Part shown: one piece after another, positions 35,815-47,467 of the stretch | How positions within the stretch are numbered: the stretch's first letter is position 1 | Layout: every line of letters starts with the position of its first letter | Source of the DNA: Gonium pectorale | Taxonomy: Eukaryota; Chlorophyta; Chlorophyceae; Chlamydomonadales; Volvocaceae | Assembly (NCBI GenBank): GCA_001584585.1 | Contig: LSYV01000040.1 | Span: 214,489 to 278,488 of the forward strand | Length of the DNA: 64,000 bases | Direction of reading: 5' to 3' | Notes under the pieces: model-generated | Seen by the model: only the letters and a program-made list of their open reading frames with translations | Database searches by the model: none | Told to the model about the DNA's origin: nothing | Made by a program: the position numbers and the translations under genes

Positions 35815-37054
35815 CTACAGGACCTGCAGCTGCTGCGGTTGCACAATAGCGCTCCCGCAGAGGCAGCACAGGTGCGGCCGGTACGGCTCATCGTCCTCCT
35901 CGCCGTCCTCGCCTCCGCGGGCCCCGCCGGCTGCAGCCCGCTGCTCTCGCGCCTGCTCCTCCTCCTCCTGCAGGCGCAGGCGCTCCGCCGCGTCCGCTTC
36001 GTACTTGTGGACCTGCTTCAGCAGCATCTGCGGTAACCAAGCAAGAGAACGATCGGGGATGCGCCACGTCACTGCCGGGGCTTACGCCAACCAGGGTGCG
36101 CACGCCTTCCGTTGGCGTTCTGTTGGGGTTGACCTGAGTGAGCAGCGCCGTGCAAGCGGAAAGCGCGCGACCCTCGGCCCGGTGAAAGCGCCGAAACGTT
36201 GGGCCCTGCATCAACACTGGCGAGAAGCATTGCAGCTGTACCCAAACGAAAACGAGGACGGCCGCGCCAGCCCACCCGGCCTTGCGCCCCCACCCGGCCC
36301 ACCTCGTTGTGCTGCTCGATCATCCTCTTCTCGCGCTGCACGGCCGCCAGCTGCTGCTCCGACTGGCGCAGGCGCTCCTCCAGCGCAGCTACGACCTCCT
36401 GTGCGTCGAGTTAGCGGTGCAGTGAGTGTGGCAGGTGTCCGTTGGCGTGAGTGGCTTGACAAGGTCGTCAAATATAAATGGGCTTGAAGCAGATGGACGC
36501 GTTGACCGCAGGGGCCCGACAAATGAACCCGCACAGCGCCCGCTCAGGAGATGCAACCAGCCCGCGAAAGTGCTCACCCGCTGGCGTTGCCGGAACCTCC
36601 GCTGAGCGTCACGGTTCTTGGTGTTAGCAGTGCTGCGGACGGAGCCCAGCAGGTGACCCGTCTGATCGTCGTCGTGCGCCCCGAACGCGCTGAGCTCGAG
36701 CTCCGCAGCAGCGCCGCCCACAAAGGCGCTGGCGGACTGCATACCGTTGCTGCTGCTACTAAGCGGTATGCCGGAGGTCGTGCGAATAGGGATGGGCGAA
36801 GAGACGCCCTGCAACCACTGCATCGGCGAGAATGCCATTGCGCTGCCGCCGCTACCGACGCCATCGAGGCGCTGTCTCTTAGCAGCGCCCTCAGCCGCGG
36901 AGTCGTCCACAGATGGCCAGCCGGCTCCCAGGTACGCAGCACGCTGCGCCGACAGCAGGGAGGCTTGCTGCTGCCTCAGCTGTTGCTCGACTAGAGAGCA
37001 CGAGAAACCGGAGTTCTGCCGGGCGATATCGAAGGCAGCGCCAACTGCGGACAT
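35815..37054 (-). CDS. bZIP transcription factor
   Basis: Exons 37054-36578, 36398-36303 and 36027-35815 (stop TAG), all phase 0; 261 aa. The start is the first ATG of the frame (MSAVGAAFDIARQNSG). A nuclear-signal-like AAKRQRLDG sits near residue 60. The basic region KNRDAQRRFRQRQR (about 145-159) has the bZIP signature N-x7-R and ends exactly at an intron. The zipper follows in the next two exons (ALEERLRQSEQQLAAVQ, then MLLKQVHKYEADAAERL). The tail is Glu-rich and ends with a small Cys cluster, PHLCCLCGS. An intron between basic region and zipper is common in plant and algal bZIPs. Target genes cannot be inferred. Confidence 0.88.
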
Positions 37055-39462
37055 GGGAGGCACGGCCAGCGCTCAGTGAAGCTAAGCATGACCAATACGT
37101 TCAAGCTGCACGACGGAGCCTGTGAGCCCGGCCTGCGACCGCGCAGCGCAGCTCGACGTTGCTGCGGTCTTGATGCGAAACAGTACGTAAAATTCAGCAA
37201 AAGCAGTTTTAGTCTTCCAGATGCATATGCTTACGTTTGAAGCCAGAGGATGCATGGCAGCTCGTCGCCATGCCGACGACCCCTCTCTCCAGGACGGGAG
37301 AACTACCCGGAGCGCACGGATAAAGCGGCGAGCTTGATGGAGTACAAGATGTACTGGAACCATAGGCTAATGCGTGATCCATCCTTCGCTGGCTTGGCCG
37401 TCGAGCAAAACGGCTTCCGCCGATGTGACGGCGACCACTCCAGATAAACGCTCCGACAGCTCACAAAGCTCTCCAGACCTTGTGATAAATAGCGCTACGC
37501 CAACGCTGATTTCAGCGGCTTGTCCAAAAACGCCACCGAAAAGAATGTTTACGCAATGAACCCAGCTACAGGGGTAAGCATAGGCACAGATTCACAGCTT
37601 TTCATTAACAGACGTAATCATAGCCGCCAGCTGTGCGCCCAAGAGGAATCGGAATCGGGAGATGGTTTCGAATAAGACTTCGGGGCGAGTACGGGATGTC
37701 AGGCGGCTTACCGTTATATCGTTTTATGTTAAGAGTTAATTTTAATAGTCAGAACATTATCCAGAGTTTTATTGCCAATGTGGGTACATCCGTCGTACAT
37801 CTTAGGACCGAATTAGGCGAAGTACTATTTCGTTACTCGGTGTGCGTCTACGCTAACAAATACTGCTAGTAATTCGCTTTCGAATCAGTCTCACTACTCA
37901 ACGTACTTGCGATCTGGGCCGGCGACGACATGGATAGCACCTGACATGCTTGGTACATTGACCATTGAAGGGACCATTCATCTCTCGGCTATAGCAGCTG
38001 TGGATCCTTCCCAGTGGCCCGGACCGGTATTACGGGTGACCGTTACACGTACCGGCTTTACGCCCCTCTGCCATGGCCATGTTGATACCCACTGTGGTCC
38101 ATGCAACCCTTCCTCCCCTGCCCTTCTTGCTCAAGTGCTAGCGTGTTGAGCAGGTAGCGCTCGTCTTGCTCGCCTTGTAACAGCCCGCGCGCTCTAGCTA
38201 CTAAAAACATTACACCTCCGGGTGCGTGAGAACGTAGAGACGGGCACTCTCTTCCTCTGCAGCACCACATCTTCAGCGCATACCATTTGCTGCGCAGCCC
38301 TTCAGTCACCACCGCGTGCACGTGTTTTCGGTAGCCAGATGATTGTAGTACACCTGGTAAACTTGTAGCTGGGATGTTCTGTGTGCGTGACGGCGTGTTC
38401 AAACATACCTGGGTATGTGGACGAACACTACGTCGTGTTACAGCTGTGATGTGTCATTGTGTGTCGGTCAGTCAGCAGCACTACTAGGGTGCACGATCGA
38501 CGCTCGCATCCCCAGCATAGTTTGCTTAAGGGAAGAAAGCTGTACAAAACAAGGAGCGCACATTTCTTGGCACTACGTAATCGAAGGCGCGACGCTGCCA
38601 GCAGGGCTGCTTGGTCAGGGCATGGCTGGCGAAGATAGGGCCCTCCACTCGTAGCCGCTTCAGGATGCGCGCGGTCAGCAACAAAAGCGAGTTTTGCATT
38701 GCTCTCCGCTGGCAATGGTGTAAGTGCAGGTTGTCACGACGTATTGCGTATTGCCAATAGCTGTCCGTCACATGCACGTTACGCGATACGTCATGACAAG
38801 GTTTCCATCCCTAAGATGCCCTGTAACGCAGTTCAATCTGCCGTCCTGCCTTGCAACCATTTGCACATCAGCAGCCCCGCGCATGACACGCACTGCAAGT
38901 TCTGGTAGCGCCTCGCGTTCTTGATTGCAGAGCATGCGGCCAGCTAAGCAACTTTCATTTTCTTACGCCTGAGAAGACAGTTACAGGAACAACACAAGCA
39001 CGTCACACCTATCAGTAGCTCGCGTCTGCAGTACAACGACGCGGATCGAGCTCACAGTATTGCCCCTGTCATAGTGCCCTTACCGGCAAGCATTGCCCGG
39101 GGCGCTCGATTGTGGAGCCTAAGGGCGTGCGGGGTGCGCCGCCGCGGAGGACACGCCAGGAGCGCACGCTGCTGCCTGGAAGGACTGGCGCCGAACAGTC
39201 CATCCTGAACGTTCCTGTCCCCTCACTTCACCTGCTGACGGGTATTGGAGCCCAGGGCCCGTCTCCAACAGGGGCTGATCAGGCTCGCGGCTGCCGGGAC
39301 GTGCATTGCAATTTGGCCTTGCTGGGGGTGCGGGCTGGGCGCCCCGCGAATGGTAACCGCTGGCCGCCGATGGACTGGTCACCTCGTCGACCGCTCGCCG
39401 GATCGTCGCACCCTCTACTTTTAGTCAGGTAACTATTCGGGTGACACACCGGGAGGGCCCGC

Positions 39463-39577
39463 CTGCTCGTATACCTCGCCCGCCATGCCCTGTACTCGGC
39501 GCCCTGCTGGTTACATCACACCCTCGGGTGTGTATGTCCGTAGAGGCTGCCTTCCACGTTTCTGGTTCTTCTTTTTT
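39463..39577. repeat. Dispersed repeat copy (family also at 26.15 kb)
   Basis: Nearly identical to 26151-26267, including CATGCCCTGTACTCGGCGCC and GGGTGTGTATGTCCGTAGAG. It runs directly into the sequence duplicated across the assembly gap. Confidence 0.8.
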
Positions 39578-39999
39578 TGCTGTAACGACAGAGCAGCTAC
39601 GAGATGCTACATGTCAACTTGATGCAGTCGACCAGTCGGCCAGCAAAGGCGCCGAGGCGTCTCGGCGCCGGCACTCAAGCGCGTTCCCACTTGAAACGCT
39701 GTACTCAAGATACGTGGTCACACAAACAATGATGGCTCAGCGGCCAAGGACAGGTCAATAGAGCAAAGCAGCGGTTGCCGGATGCTCTCAACCATCAAGC
39801 ATGCAATCGACCGACTTCCCAGTGGCACTTCTCACTGTCGTGCTCTGCTGGCAATTACTGCTAACAATGCTCGTAGTCTTGTGCTGCTAAGTCAGCACAG
39901 GCAAGGGCCGCGCCGGCCACGCAACTGCCGGGAGTCTCCGACACTTGGCTCCGAAGCCATCGAAACCACACGCTTGTCCGAGACACACACTGGCCCACG
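39526..39999. repeat. First copy of 474-bp direct duplication flanking gap
   Basis: Bases 39526-39999 appear identical to 40020-40493 on reading, from GGGTGTGTATGTCC to CACTGGCCCACG, with the N run exactly between them. Confidence 0.9.
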
Positions 40000-40019
40000 N
40001 NNNNNNNNNNNNNNNNNNN
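40000..40019. other. Assembly gap (20 N)
   Basis: Twenty undetermined bases. Such fixed-length gaps are usually scaffolding placeholders, so the true distance is unknown. Confidence 0.98.
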
Positions 40020-40493
40020 GGGTGTGTATGTCCGTAGAGGCTGCCTTCCACGTTTCTGGTTCTTCTTTTTTTGCTGTAACGACAGAGCAGCTACGAGATG
40101 CTACATGTCAACTTGATGCAGTCGACCAGTCGGCCAGCAAAGGCGCCGAGGCGTCTCGGCGCCGGCACTCAAGCGCGTTCCCACTTGAAACGCTGTACTC
40201 AAGATACGTGGTCACACAAACAATGATGGCTCAGCGGCCAAGGACAGGTCAATAGAGCAAAGCAGCGGTTGCCGGATGCTCTCAACCATCAAGCATGCAA
40301 TCGACCGACTTCCCAGTGGCACTTCTCACTGTCGTGCTCTGCTGGCAATTACTGCTAACAATGCTCGTAGTCTTGTGCTGCTAAGTCAGCACAGGCAAGG
40401 GCCGCGCCGGCCACGCAACTGCCGGGAGTCTCCGACACTTGGCTCCGAAGCCATCGAAACCACACGCTTGTCCGAGACACACACTGGCCCACG
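40020..40493. repeat. Second copy of 474-bp direct duplication flanking gap
   Basis: Same sequence as 39526-39999. Sequence after 40493 is unique again. Confidence 0.9.
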
Positions 40494-40826
40494 ACAGCCG
40501 ACTGGGGGTCACCACTGCCGCTATCAGCTTTCACCCCGCCTCAATCGGCCATTCCAGGAAGCCGGCACTGACTGCTCGCATTGGCAGCTTCATCCCACTT
40601 GACAAGACACATGAGAAACACCCACTCGGCCAGGACTGGCGCTGCCCGCAATAACATCCGCTCGCTCACACATGGCACTGGGGAACTAGTACGAACCCTC
40701 TTGCTTCCGAGTACTACGCAAAGACATGCCGAGTCATATGCAGAAGACACCATTCCATTCCTCATCACCCTGACAGCGATACATGAACGGGCCTTGCGTG
40801 CCGGTAAGCCGAGCAGGCACTCCTCT

Positions 40827-41902
40827 CTAGCCGTCCCCACCAATCGCCGCCAGTAGCTGCGCACCCTCTCGCCGGAGTAGCTGCAACCGCGCCACCGTAT
40901 GAAGAGAGCGGATATCCGACATGGGTGTGGAGCTGCCTGCCAGCAACGCAGCATTTGCTCCGACGCCGCAAATGCCAGGGGTAGTGCGTGCCAGGGCCGT
41001 GCCTCCCCCATCTCCCATGGCACTCCCACGTCTACCTCCTGCTGCCCCGGCCAGTTGCGGGGTTGCGAGCTGCCCCGGGTCGGCAAAGTGGGTGAGGAAG
41101 CCGCCGCCCGTGTCCTTCAGTTCCTGTTGCCGCAACCCCGCAAGAGAGGGGGTGCTCTGGTTGAGGGGCTCCGTACCAAGCTGGCCAAGGGTGTGAGGCG
41201 TGGGCCTGCAAGCGACCGGCGTCGCAGCAGCCTCCGGGGTCTGTGCGGGCTGTGATGTGAAGGCCGGTGGCTGGCGGGGTGCAGCCGCAGGAGTGGCCAT
41301 ACTGGCCGCTGCGCCGCCAGAGTAGCTAGAGATGCCAGGTGGAGCTGGGGACTGGCGGGGCGTCAGGGAGGCATGAGGAGCCTGCGGCCATGCAGCGGCG
41401 AGCTGGGAGCCTGACACCGGATGGGCGCCATCAGCGGCGGTCTGGGCAGCCAGCATGCCGGCTCCCGCTGCCCGCAGCTCGTGAAGCTTCTGCAAGAAGG
41501 CGGCGCGGTCGCCTGGTGGCTGAGGCCTGCGGCGCAAGCGTTTCAAGGGGCGAGGCAAGTGTCAGGGCACGCTGTGGGCGGTGGAGGGTAGAGGGCGCCT
41601 GCATCAGATATCGCGTACCGCGAATGCTCCGGCTTTGGCAGCAGCGGCGCCTGGATGACCGTCAGCTTTAGCTCCTGCGGGAGCTTTGCCACTTGAGAGC
41701 CTGCCACTTCGGAATTGATCGCTGTCCCGGCATCCTCCTGGCTGCTGGGCCTCTCCTCCTCGGCTCGTTTACTCGCTGCAGTAGTCGGCGTAAGGAGCCG
41801 CTGCTTCCAAAGCGGGGTCGTGGCTTTCTTGCCTTCGGTCGTAGCACTCTTGACAGCCGACTTGGAGGCCAAGAAATCGCGAATTTTTGTAACAGGAGCC
41901 AT
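40827..41902 (-). CDS. Unknown low-complexity protein
   Basis: Exons 41902-41619 and 41526-40827 join CG|G in phase, giving 327 aa. The protein begins MAPVTKIRDFLASKSAVKSA, with a basic Ser/Thr/Lys-rich N-terminus that could be a targeting or microtubule-binding-like segment. A short predicted helix FLQKLHELRAAGAGML follows. The rest is Ala/Pro/Gln/Thr-rich with no domain I recognise, and it ends in a helix VARLQLLRREGAQLLAAIGG. Support is a good ATG, one clean GT-AG intron and a long open frame. It lies in tandem with, and about 550 bp downstream of, the flagellar-type gene at 42451-46220. Function unknown. Confidence 0.6.
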
Positions 41903-42450
41903 AGCTTATCGCATGTTAATGGTGTAACCGTTGCTTTCTTCGGTAGCAGTTCCCGCCTTCGGGTCAGCAGTCGGTTCCTCCCGACTAACCACTATGGGGC
42001 CTACTGATAGAAACGGCCTATGAGATGTCGGCCTACGCGATGTCGGCCTACGCGACATGTACGACACATACCCACACGTAAAACACATACCCAGGATTCA
42101 CAAGGCAAGCCCGGGGAATGCCCATCAGGACCGCTCCGATGGGGCAGCCCATCTACTTAACGCACGCCTCCCCCAGCAGACAGAACATGCCAACACGCCG
42201 TCCGGGCATAAACGAGTCCACCTGGATAAGATGAGATACACGACTTTGGACGATCCTTTGGCACGATAATGCACCTTAACCCCCGGGCTCTCCAAGCCCA
42301 GGCGAAGCTCCTCCTGCTTACTATCTCCTCGCCATGGCCAAGGCATCCTAGGATGCGCTAAATGCAGTCCTGGCAGTCCGGTAAGTACTTCGCCGTGGAA
42401 GTACGACAGCCCCAGCATTACTACGGTACTGAACACCCCCGTGCAACCCC
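41903..42450. other. Spacer between two minus-strand genes
   Basis: This 548-bp spacer holds the 3' UTR of the flagellar-type gene and the promoter of the unknown gene. A direct repeat of GATGTCGGCCTACGC occurs at about 42025-42055. Nothing else stands out. Confidence 0.5.
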
Positions 42451-45400
42451 TCAGGACATACCCTCCAGCAGTGCACTCGCCGCGGCGCCCACCCACTTTG
42501 CGCTCAGGGCCGCCCGGTTGGGCGGCAGCCCCCAGGCGGGCGGCCGCCCGCGATGGCCCTCAACCGATATGTCATATGTGTACGACAGATCCTGTACGGC
42601 CTTCACTGCAACGGCGGCCGGCGGCGTGACCTTGTTGTCTGACATGGCGCGCAGCGCGTGGGCCTGCAATGGACGGTGGTCGCGCGCACAGGGATGGCAC
42701 AAGAGTGTGGAAAGGATGGAAGAATTCGTCAGGAGCGAGGTATGGCATGTGTGTTTGGGTCTTCGTTTGTGGAAAGAAGCTGCCCAACTATGGACACAAT
42801 GGTGGGCGTGAGAGCCGAGGCTGCTGAGGTGAAATGGTACACCGCACAAAACAACTGCTGCACCGCAGGAACCACAAAACGCCTCCACCGGTCCTTCCCC
42901 TTGACCAGACACCGTCCGCGCCCGCGCCAGCATTCCTACCCGCCCCCCGCTCACCGCTTCCTCCCGGCTGGCCTTGCCGAACGCGCCTCCGTACACCTTG
43001 CGCGCCAGGCCTGCTGACGTCAGCTCGCTGTGCCGCTCTGGCCCCACGTACACCAGCGGCCGGGCCTCCCCGCCGCCGCCGCCGCCGCCGCCCGCGTCGC
43101 TGCCGTAGCCCCCGCCGGGCAGCGCCGAGCCGGGGCGCGAGGGCGAGGGGGCGCGGTGGGCCTGCGCCAGCTCGCGCTGGCGGGTCTTCTCCTGTGGACG
43201 AAGCGGGGCGGGCGCAGTGGCAGGCCGAGTGGGGACGGATGTGGGACGAAGGGGCGGTACGGGCGGGACTGAAGCGGTGTGGCGAGGACCACGGAGCGCA
43301 GAGCGGTAACAAACAGCCTCCCACGCAGCCTGCCGTACACGGCCTCACGCCCTTAGGAGTGCCGTACCTGCACGACCTGGAGCGCCACGAGCTCTGCGTA
43401 CTGGGGCTCGTCCGGGAAAAACGACGACGTGGGGCCGTCGGGTCCCTGCGGCCGGCGCGCGCGTGGCGTTGGTGCGGACCTCAGGTGGTGGCGCCAGGGC
43501 ACGGCACTGCTCAGGCAGGAACGGCGGCGCGCCAGGGGCGCCGTGCGGCGCCATGCGGAGGCGGTCCCTCCGTTTCCTCCAAGGCAACCTTGGCCCTGCA
43601 CCCCGCCCATCATCCTCCCGTGTCACAATACTTGGCGCCCGGCATTCGTGTTTCCGACGGCCGCCGGTGGTCGCCATGCTCCTCTCTACAACACGGCCGT
43701 GCACCAGGGCCCACCGTTGCCGCCGCCCTTGCCACTCCCCACCCCGCTTCACAGCCCCTCCTACCGCACGACGCCGAGCTACACAGTAGCCGACCAATGA
43801 AATCCAGACACGGACCGCGCCCCAGGTACAGCCGTTGCCGCTGGCTGTCGTCCGTTACTCCCTACTTACCCAGTACCCTTGCTGCAGCGCGGTCGCGGGC
43901 GGTGCGGGGGGCGCCGGTGGCCGCACGGGCGGAGCGGAGCAGGGCCTCTCCGTCCCCCGGCTCCAGTCCCGCGTGTGCGACAGCGGCGAGTGGCCTGCAT
44001 GGGGGTCATTGCGAATAAATAAAAACCAGGCTGTCTCACTAGCGAGGCCTGAGGAGCATGCCGCCCCTGGGGTGGGGTGGGGGTAAAACGGGCCAGACCC
44101 TTGGGCTGGGCGGGAGGCGAGCGGATGGAGCACTGTGCACGGCCGAGGAGCGGGGAAGGCCTTCGTGGTACACATGGTTGGGAACGACGAACACCGAATG
44201 CCACGGTACCGGTACCAACATACCGTACCCCGGCCCCCCAATCATCTCCGCTCGCACATCTGGGCAGCGCAATACCATCATTTACGGTACAGGACACGGC
44301 CCAGTGAACCCCGAACCAGTGACGGCCGTGCCAGGGCCCCACCCGCCGTGACGTGCCGGCCGGTGTGGGTGCCTGGCAGCGCCCCCGCCAGGCTGTACGC
44401 GCCGGGCCCCAGCGCGGGGCTGGTCTCCCCGTGCGCCACGCACTGCGCCGGCAGAGACCCAGGCAGCATGGGCGGCCGGCTGGCCTGGAGGCCAAAGGCC
44501 GAGGAGGGGCGCGACGAGGGCCGGGTGTACCTGCGCAGCCACGCAGCACGCGCGGCACAAGTTATGGTAACGGCAAGGAACGGCTGGTTGAGCGTTGTGT
44601 GGAAGGGGCACGCCAGAAGGGCGGTGCAAGGACGAAGCAGGTGGGCGGGCAGGCTGGGGGGCTGCTGCCATCCAAGTCGTCGAATCCGGCCCGCCCGCGC
44701 CCTCTGCTGCCAGAAACCCCGCGGCCACTACCTCCCATCCGCCCCTGCGCTGCCGTGCCCGGTGCGGGCAAGGTACCTGGCGCTTCCGCCGCACATCCTA
44801 CCCAGCGTAATCGCCCTGCCGTGCCCATCCAGCCGTACACACGCACCTGTCGTACTGGTCGTTGTAGTATGCGCCGAACAGGTGGCTGCCCGGTGTGGAC
44901 GCGTCGGGCGTCTTGCGGCCGGTCGCCTTGAAGGGCTGGGTGCCGGGCGGCTTTGGCGGCTTTCGCGGGTGCACGGGGTGCGCCCCCGCAAACAGGTCCG
45001 CATGGCGCATCGCCGCAGCGCCCATGCTGCGGCTGCGGCTCATGCTCCGCCCGCCGCCGCCACCAGGGCCGCCGGCGGCAGCGGCGGCAGGCTCACCGCT
45101 GCCGACCCCGCCGGGACCGGCGGTGGAGGCTGCGGCAGCGCCGCCGCCACGCCGGGAGGGCGACGGAGCGGAGCCCGGCCGGCCGGTGGCGGGCGCAGAC
45201 CCTGGCCGCGCGGCGCCGAAGCGACCCTCCCCTGGGGCGGGCGCCCCCACTGTCCGGGACCAGTCGCGGACGTGGGTGTCCTTCTCAACAACGCTGTACC
45301 GGGGGCTGTACTTGGCGGGCCCTGGCACGTGGGAGGGACCACCGTAAAGAAATTTGGTCCCCTGGCACATGGCGCGATCCCGCGGCACGGCCCGAAAGGC

Positions 45401-46220
45401 TGCCGACGGCGGCCGTGGCGGCCGGATGCCGTCAGCCGCGGCGGCGTCAACGTCGGCATCGCTGGGCTTGTCCCCGCCAGCGCGCGAGGAGCCCCGCGGC
45501 GAGCTTGCGGCGACGGAGCCGGCGCGGCTGCGCGCCGCGACCGCCGCCGCTGCGTCAGCAGCGGCGGCAGCGGCATTGGCAGCGACGTTGGCAGCAGCAA
45601 CGGCAGAGGCGGGCCGGATGTGCTGCTGAATGCCGTACCGTCGTGCGATGCTGGGCGCAACGTACTTCCGTGTCGCAATTCTTTCGGCCTCCGCAGCCAG
45701 CATCTCCGCCGTGACCGCCGTGACCGACTGTACGGCAGCTCCCGTGCCGGCGGCGGCGATAGCAACGGCCATGCCGGGCGCCGGTGCCGGCGGAGCTCGA
45801 TCGCCCGAGTCAATGGAAGGCGTTCGTGATGCGCCGACCGGGGTCCCGGCCGCGGTGGAGGGGCTGCGGGCCGAGTGGGAAGGGACATGCGGAGCCAGAT
45901 TGATCGAGGAGTCGAGAAGGAACAGGCAGGGCACACGGTCCTGTGGCGGGCGCGCAGTGAGATCGCGGCTGTGCGTGGCAGTGACGCGGACCCGATACGC
46001 AGGCTGGCCCCAATCGTGGGCTCAGCTCCCTGCTACCTGTGCCCGTTGTGAAGTCGCCCGGGTCGTACCCGCTGTTCATTGCCACGCTCCGCTCATAGTG
46101 CTCGTGGCGCAGGGCGGCGTTGTTGAGGCTGTCCGGTCCCACGAACTTATCATACATCTGCCCCATCTCGGCGTCAGTCAGGTACCGACCCTCACGCCGT
46201 CGCTCGCGGGTGTCAAACAT
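42451..46220 (-). CDS. Cilia/flagella-associated-type protein with SHIPPO-like motifs
   Basis: Exons 46220-(46069 or 46037), 45940 or nearby-44847, 44530-44343, 43994-43870, 43445-43368, 43191-42955 and 42663-42451 (stop TGA). Exons from 44847 down keep phase; the first junction does not resolve cleanly. The protein is about 700 aa and rich in Gly, Pro, Ala, Arg and Ser. Short motifs recur: VPGPAKYSPRYS, ALGPGAYSL, HVRDWSRTVG and HTRDWSRGTE, also GSHLFGAYYNDQYDRYTRPS and YVGPERHSELTSAG. The PGP..Y.P type motif is typical of SHIPPO/STPGR-like and other microtubule-inner or axoneme-associated proteins. The N-terminus (MFDTRERRREGRYLTDAEMG) and helical C-terminus (AVKAVQDLSYTYDIS) are conserved-looking. 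I cannot name an orthologue. Axonemal localisation is inference from motif style. Confidence 0.6.
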
Positions 46221-47467
46221 GGCAGCCGTGCTGTGGGGTTTGGGAAGCAGAGGGGAGGGGTTGACGAGGGGGGTGGGTTACGTTTAGCCGGACTGCCGCC
46301 CCCAAGGCCTAGGGAGGGAGGCGGGGTGCGCGCGTGCCAAGCGTGCCTAAACCCCATGACAACGCAGATTCAATCACTGTATCATATCCCAGGTCCTAGT
46401 AGTGGATTGAGCAGGCCGCGGCAAACTGCTCGACTCGCCTGATGCCCTGCTTTGATACGCAGAGCACCGGCATGAGCGTCGCTCGGTCGATGTTGATGCA
46501 CGCTGTTCTCTGCGGTCAGTGAGGGATGTCAGCCGGCGTTCCCATGGCCATGCTGGCACCTCATGTGCGAGCGAACCTTTGTTTTGCGTCCCTCCGCAAG
46601 CTCCGAACTTGTTACAAAGACATCGACAGACGGAGGCATGTTGTCAATGATGTGCAATAATGAGCTTGGAGATGTATGTCCGAGGCTAGGAAATGGTTGC
46701 AATGTTATAACACAAGTATGTTCATTTGGTAGCTTAACTGCTTGCAAAGAAAGGAATGAAGAGAGTACAGAGAGCTCACACGGCGGTAACCGTCAATCGA
46801 AGGACCCGCGAGGCCAAGGAGCCAGGGACTGCTGCAACAAATCCACATGATAAAATATTAAAACACATTGCATATTTATACCTACTTCCTGGTTGCGTTT
46901 CTGGGGTTATTTGCTGGCCCGCGGGTCACTGTACGCTTGGGGCTCTGACAATCTTGGGCGTCACCAGCGTTGAAGCTACAATCAATTAAGTAGCGCTGCT
47001 CTGGGGAGACCGTTCTCGTTAGCTTGGGGAAGTCTTGCGGTTGTCCTTGCGCAATTCGAGTGGTGGTCTTGTCCAGGAAGTGCTCGCATACGCTGCACGC
47101 GCGATACAGGGATAGCACGACCGCAGCGGAAGTGGACCCTTACATCCGTACTGTCTGCGCGGAGATTGCAGCCTTGCGCGAGCTGCAACGGGGCGCCACC
47201 ACAACCCGATCCGTGGTAGTCCCATCACTCCCGCACCCAAATTAGAAGCTACGAGAGTTACGAGGTAAGGGTAGCCTGCAGCCGATAGCCCGACGCCTTC
47301 GCACGAACCACAACGTACACTCAATGCACGGGCCTTCAGCCCTTCACCCAAAACCCATGCCATGCCACTTTGCCGGGCGCTGCCCATCCCCAGCCGACTC
47401 CAGCTCCAACAGCTCTAGCTGAGCCACACCGCTGACGAGCCCCCAAGCAACCCCCTCCCGCCCGCCC
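46221..47467. other. 1.25-kb intergenic stretch
   Basis: It lies between the IC97 stop and the start of the flagellar-type gene, both minus strand, so it holds one 3' UTR and one promoter. It contains an AT-rich patch (46830-46880) and no convincing open frame or RNA gene. Confidence 0.55.
47140..47144 (-). terminator. TGTAA poly(A) signal for IC97 gene
   Basis: TTACA on plus (TGTAA on minus) about 325 nt past the IC97 stop, in the expected orientation. Confidence 0.35.

Larger units (their letters stand above)
37055..40826. other. Repeat-bearing region with assembly gap, no gene recognised
   Basis: The bZIP promoter must lie at the left end. The centre (37.6-38.9 kb) is AT-richer than the rest and has only short open frames. 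From 39.46 kb it contains a dispersed repeat, and around the gap a 474-bp duplication. A weak relative of the same repeat may lie near 38206-38245 (ACATTACACCTCCGGGTG). Confidence 0.6.
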
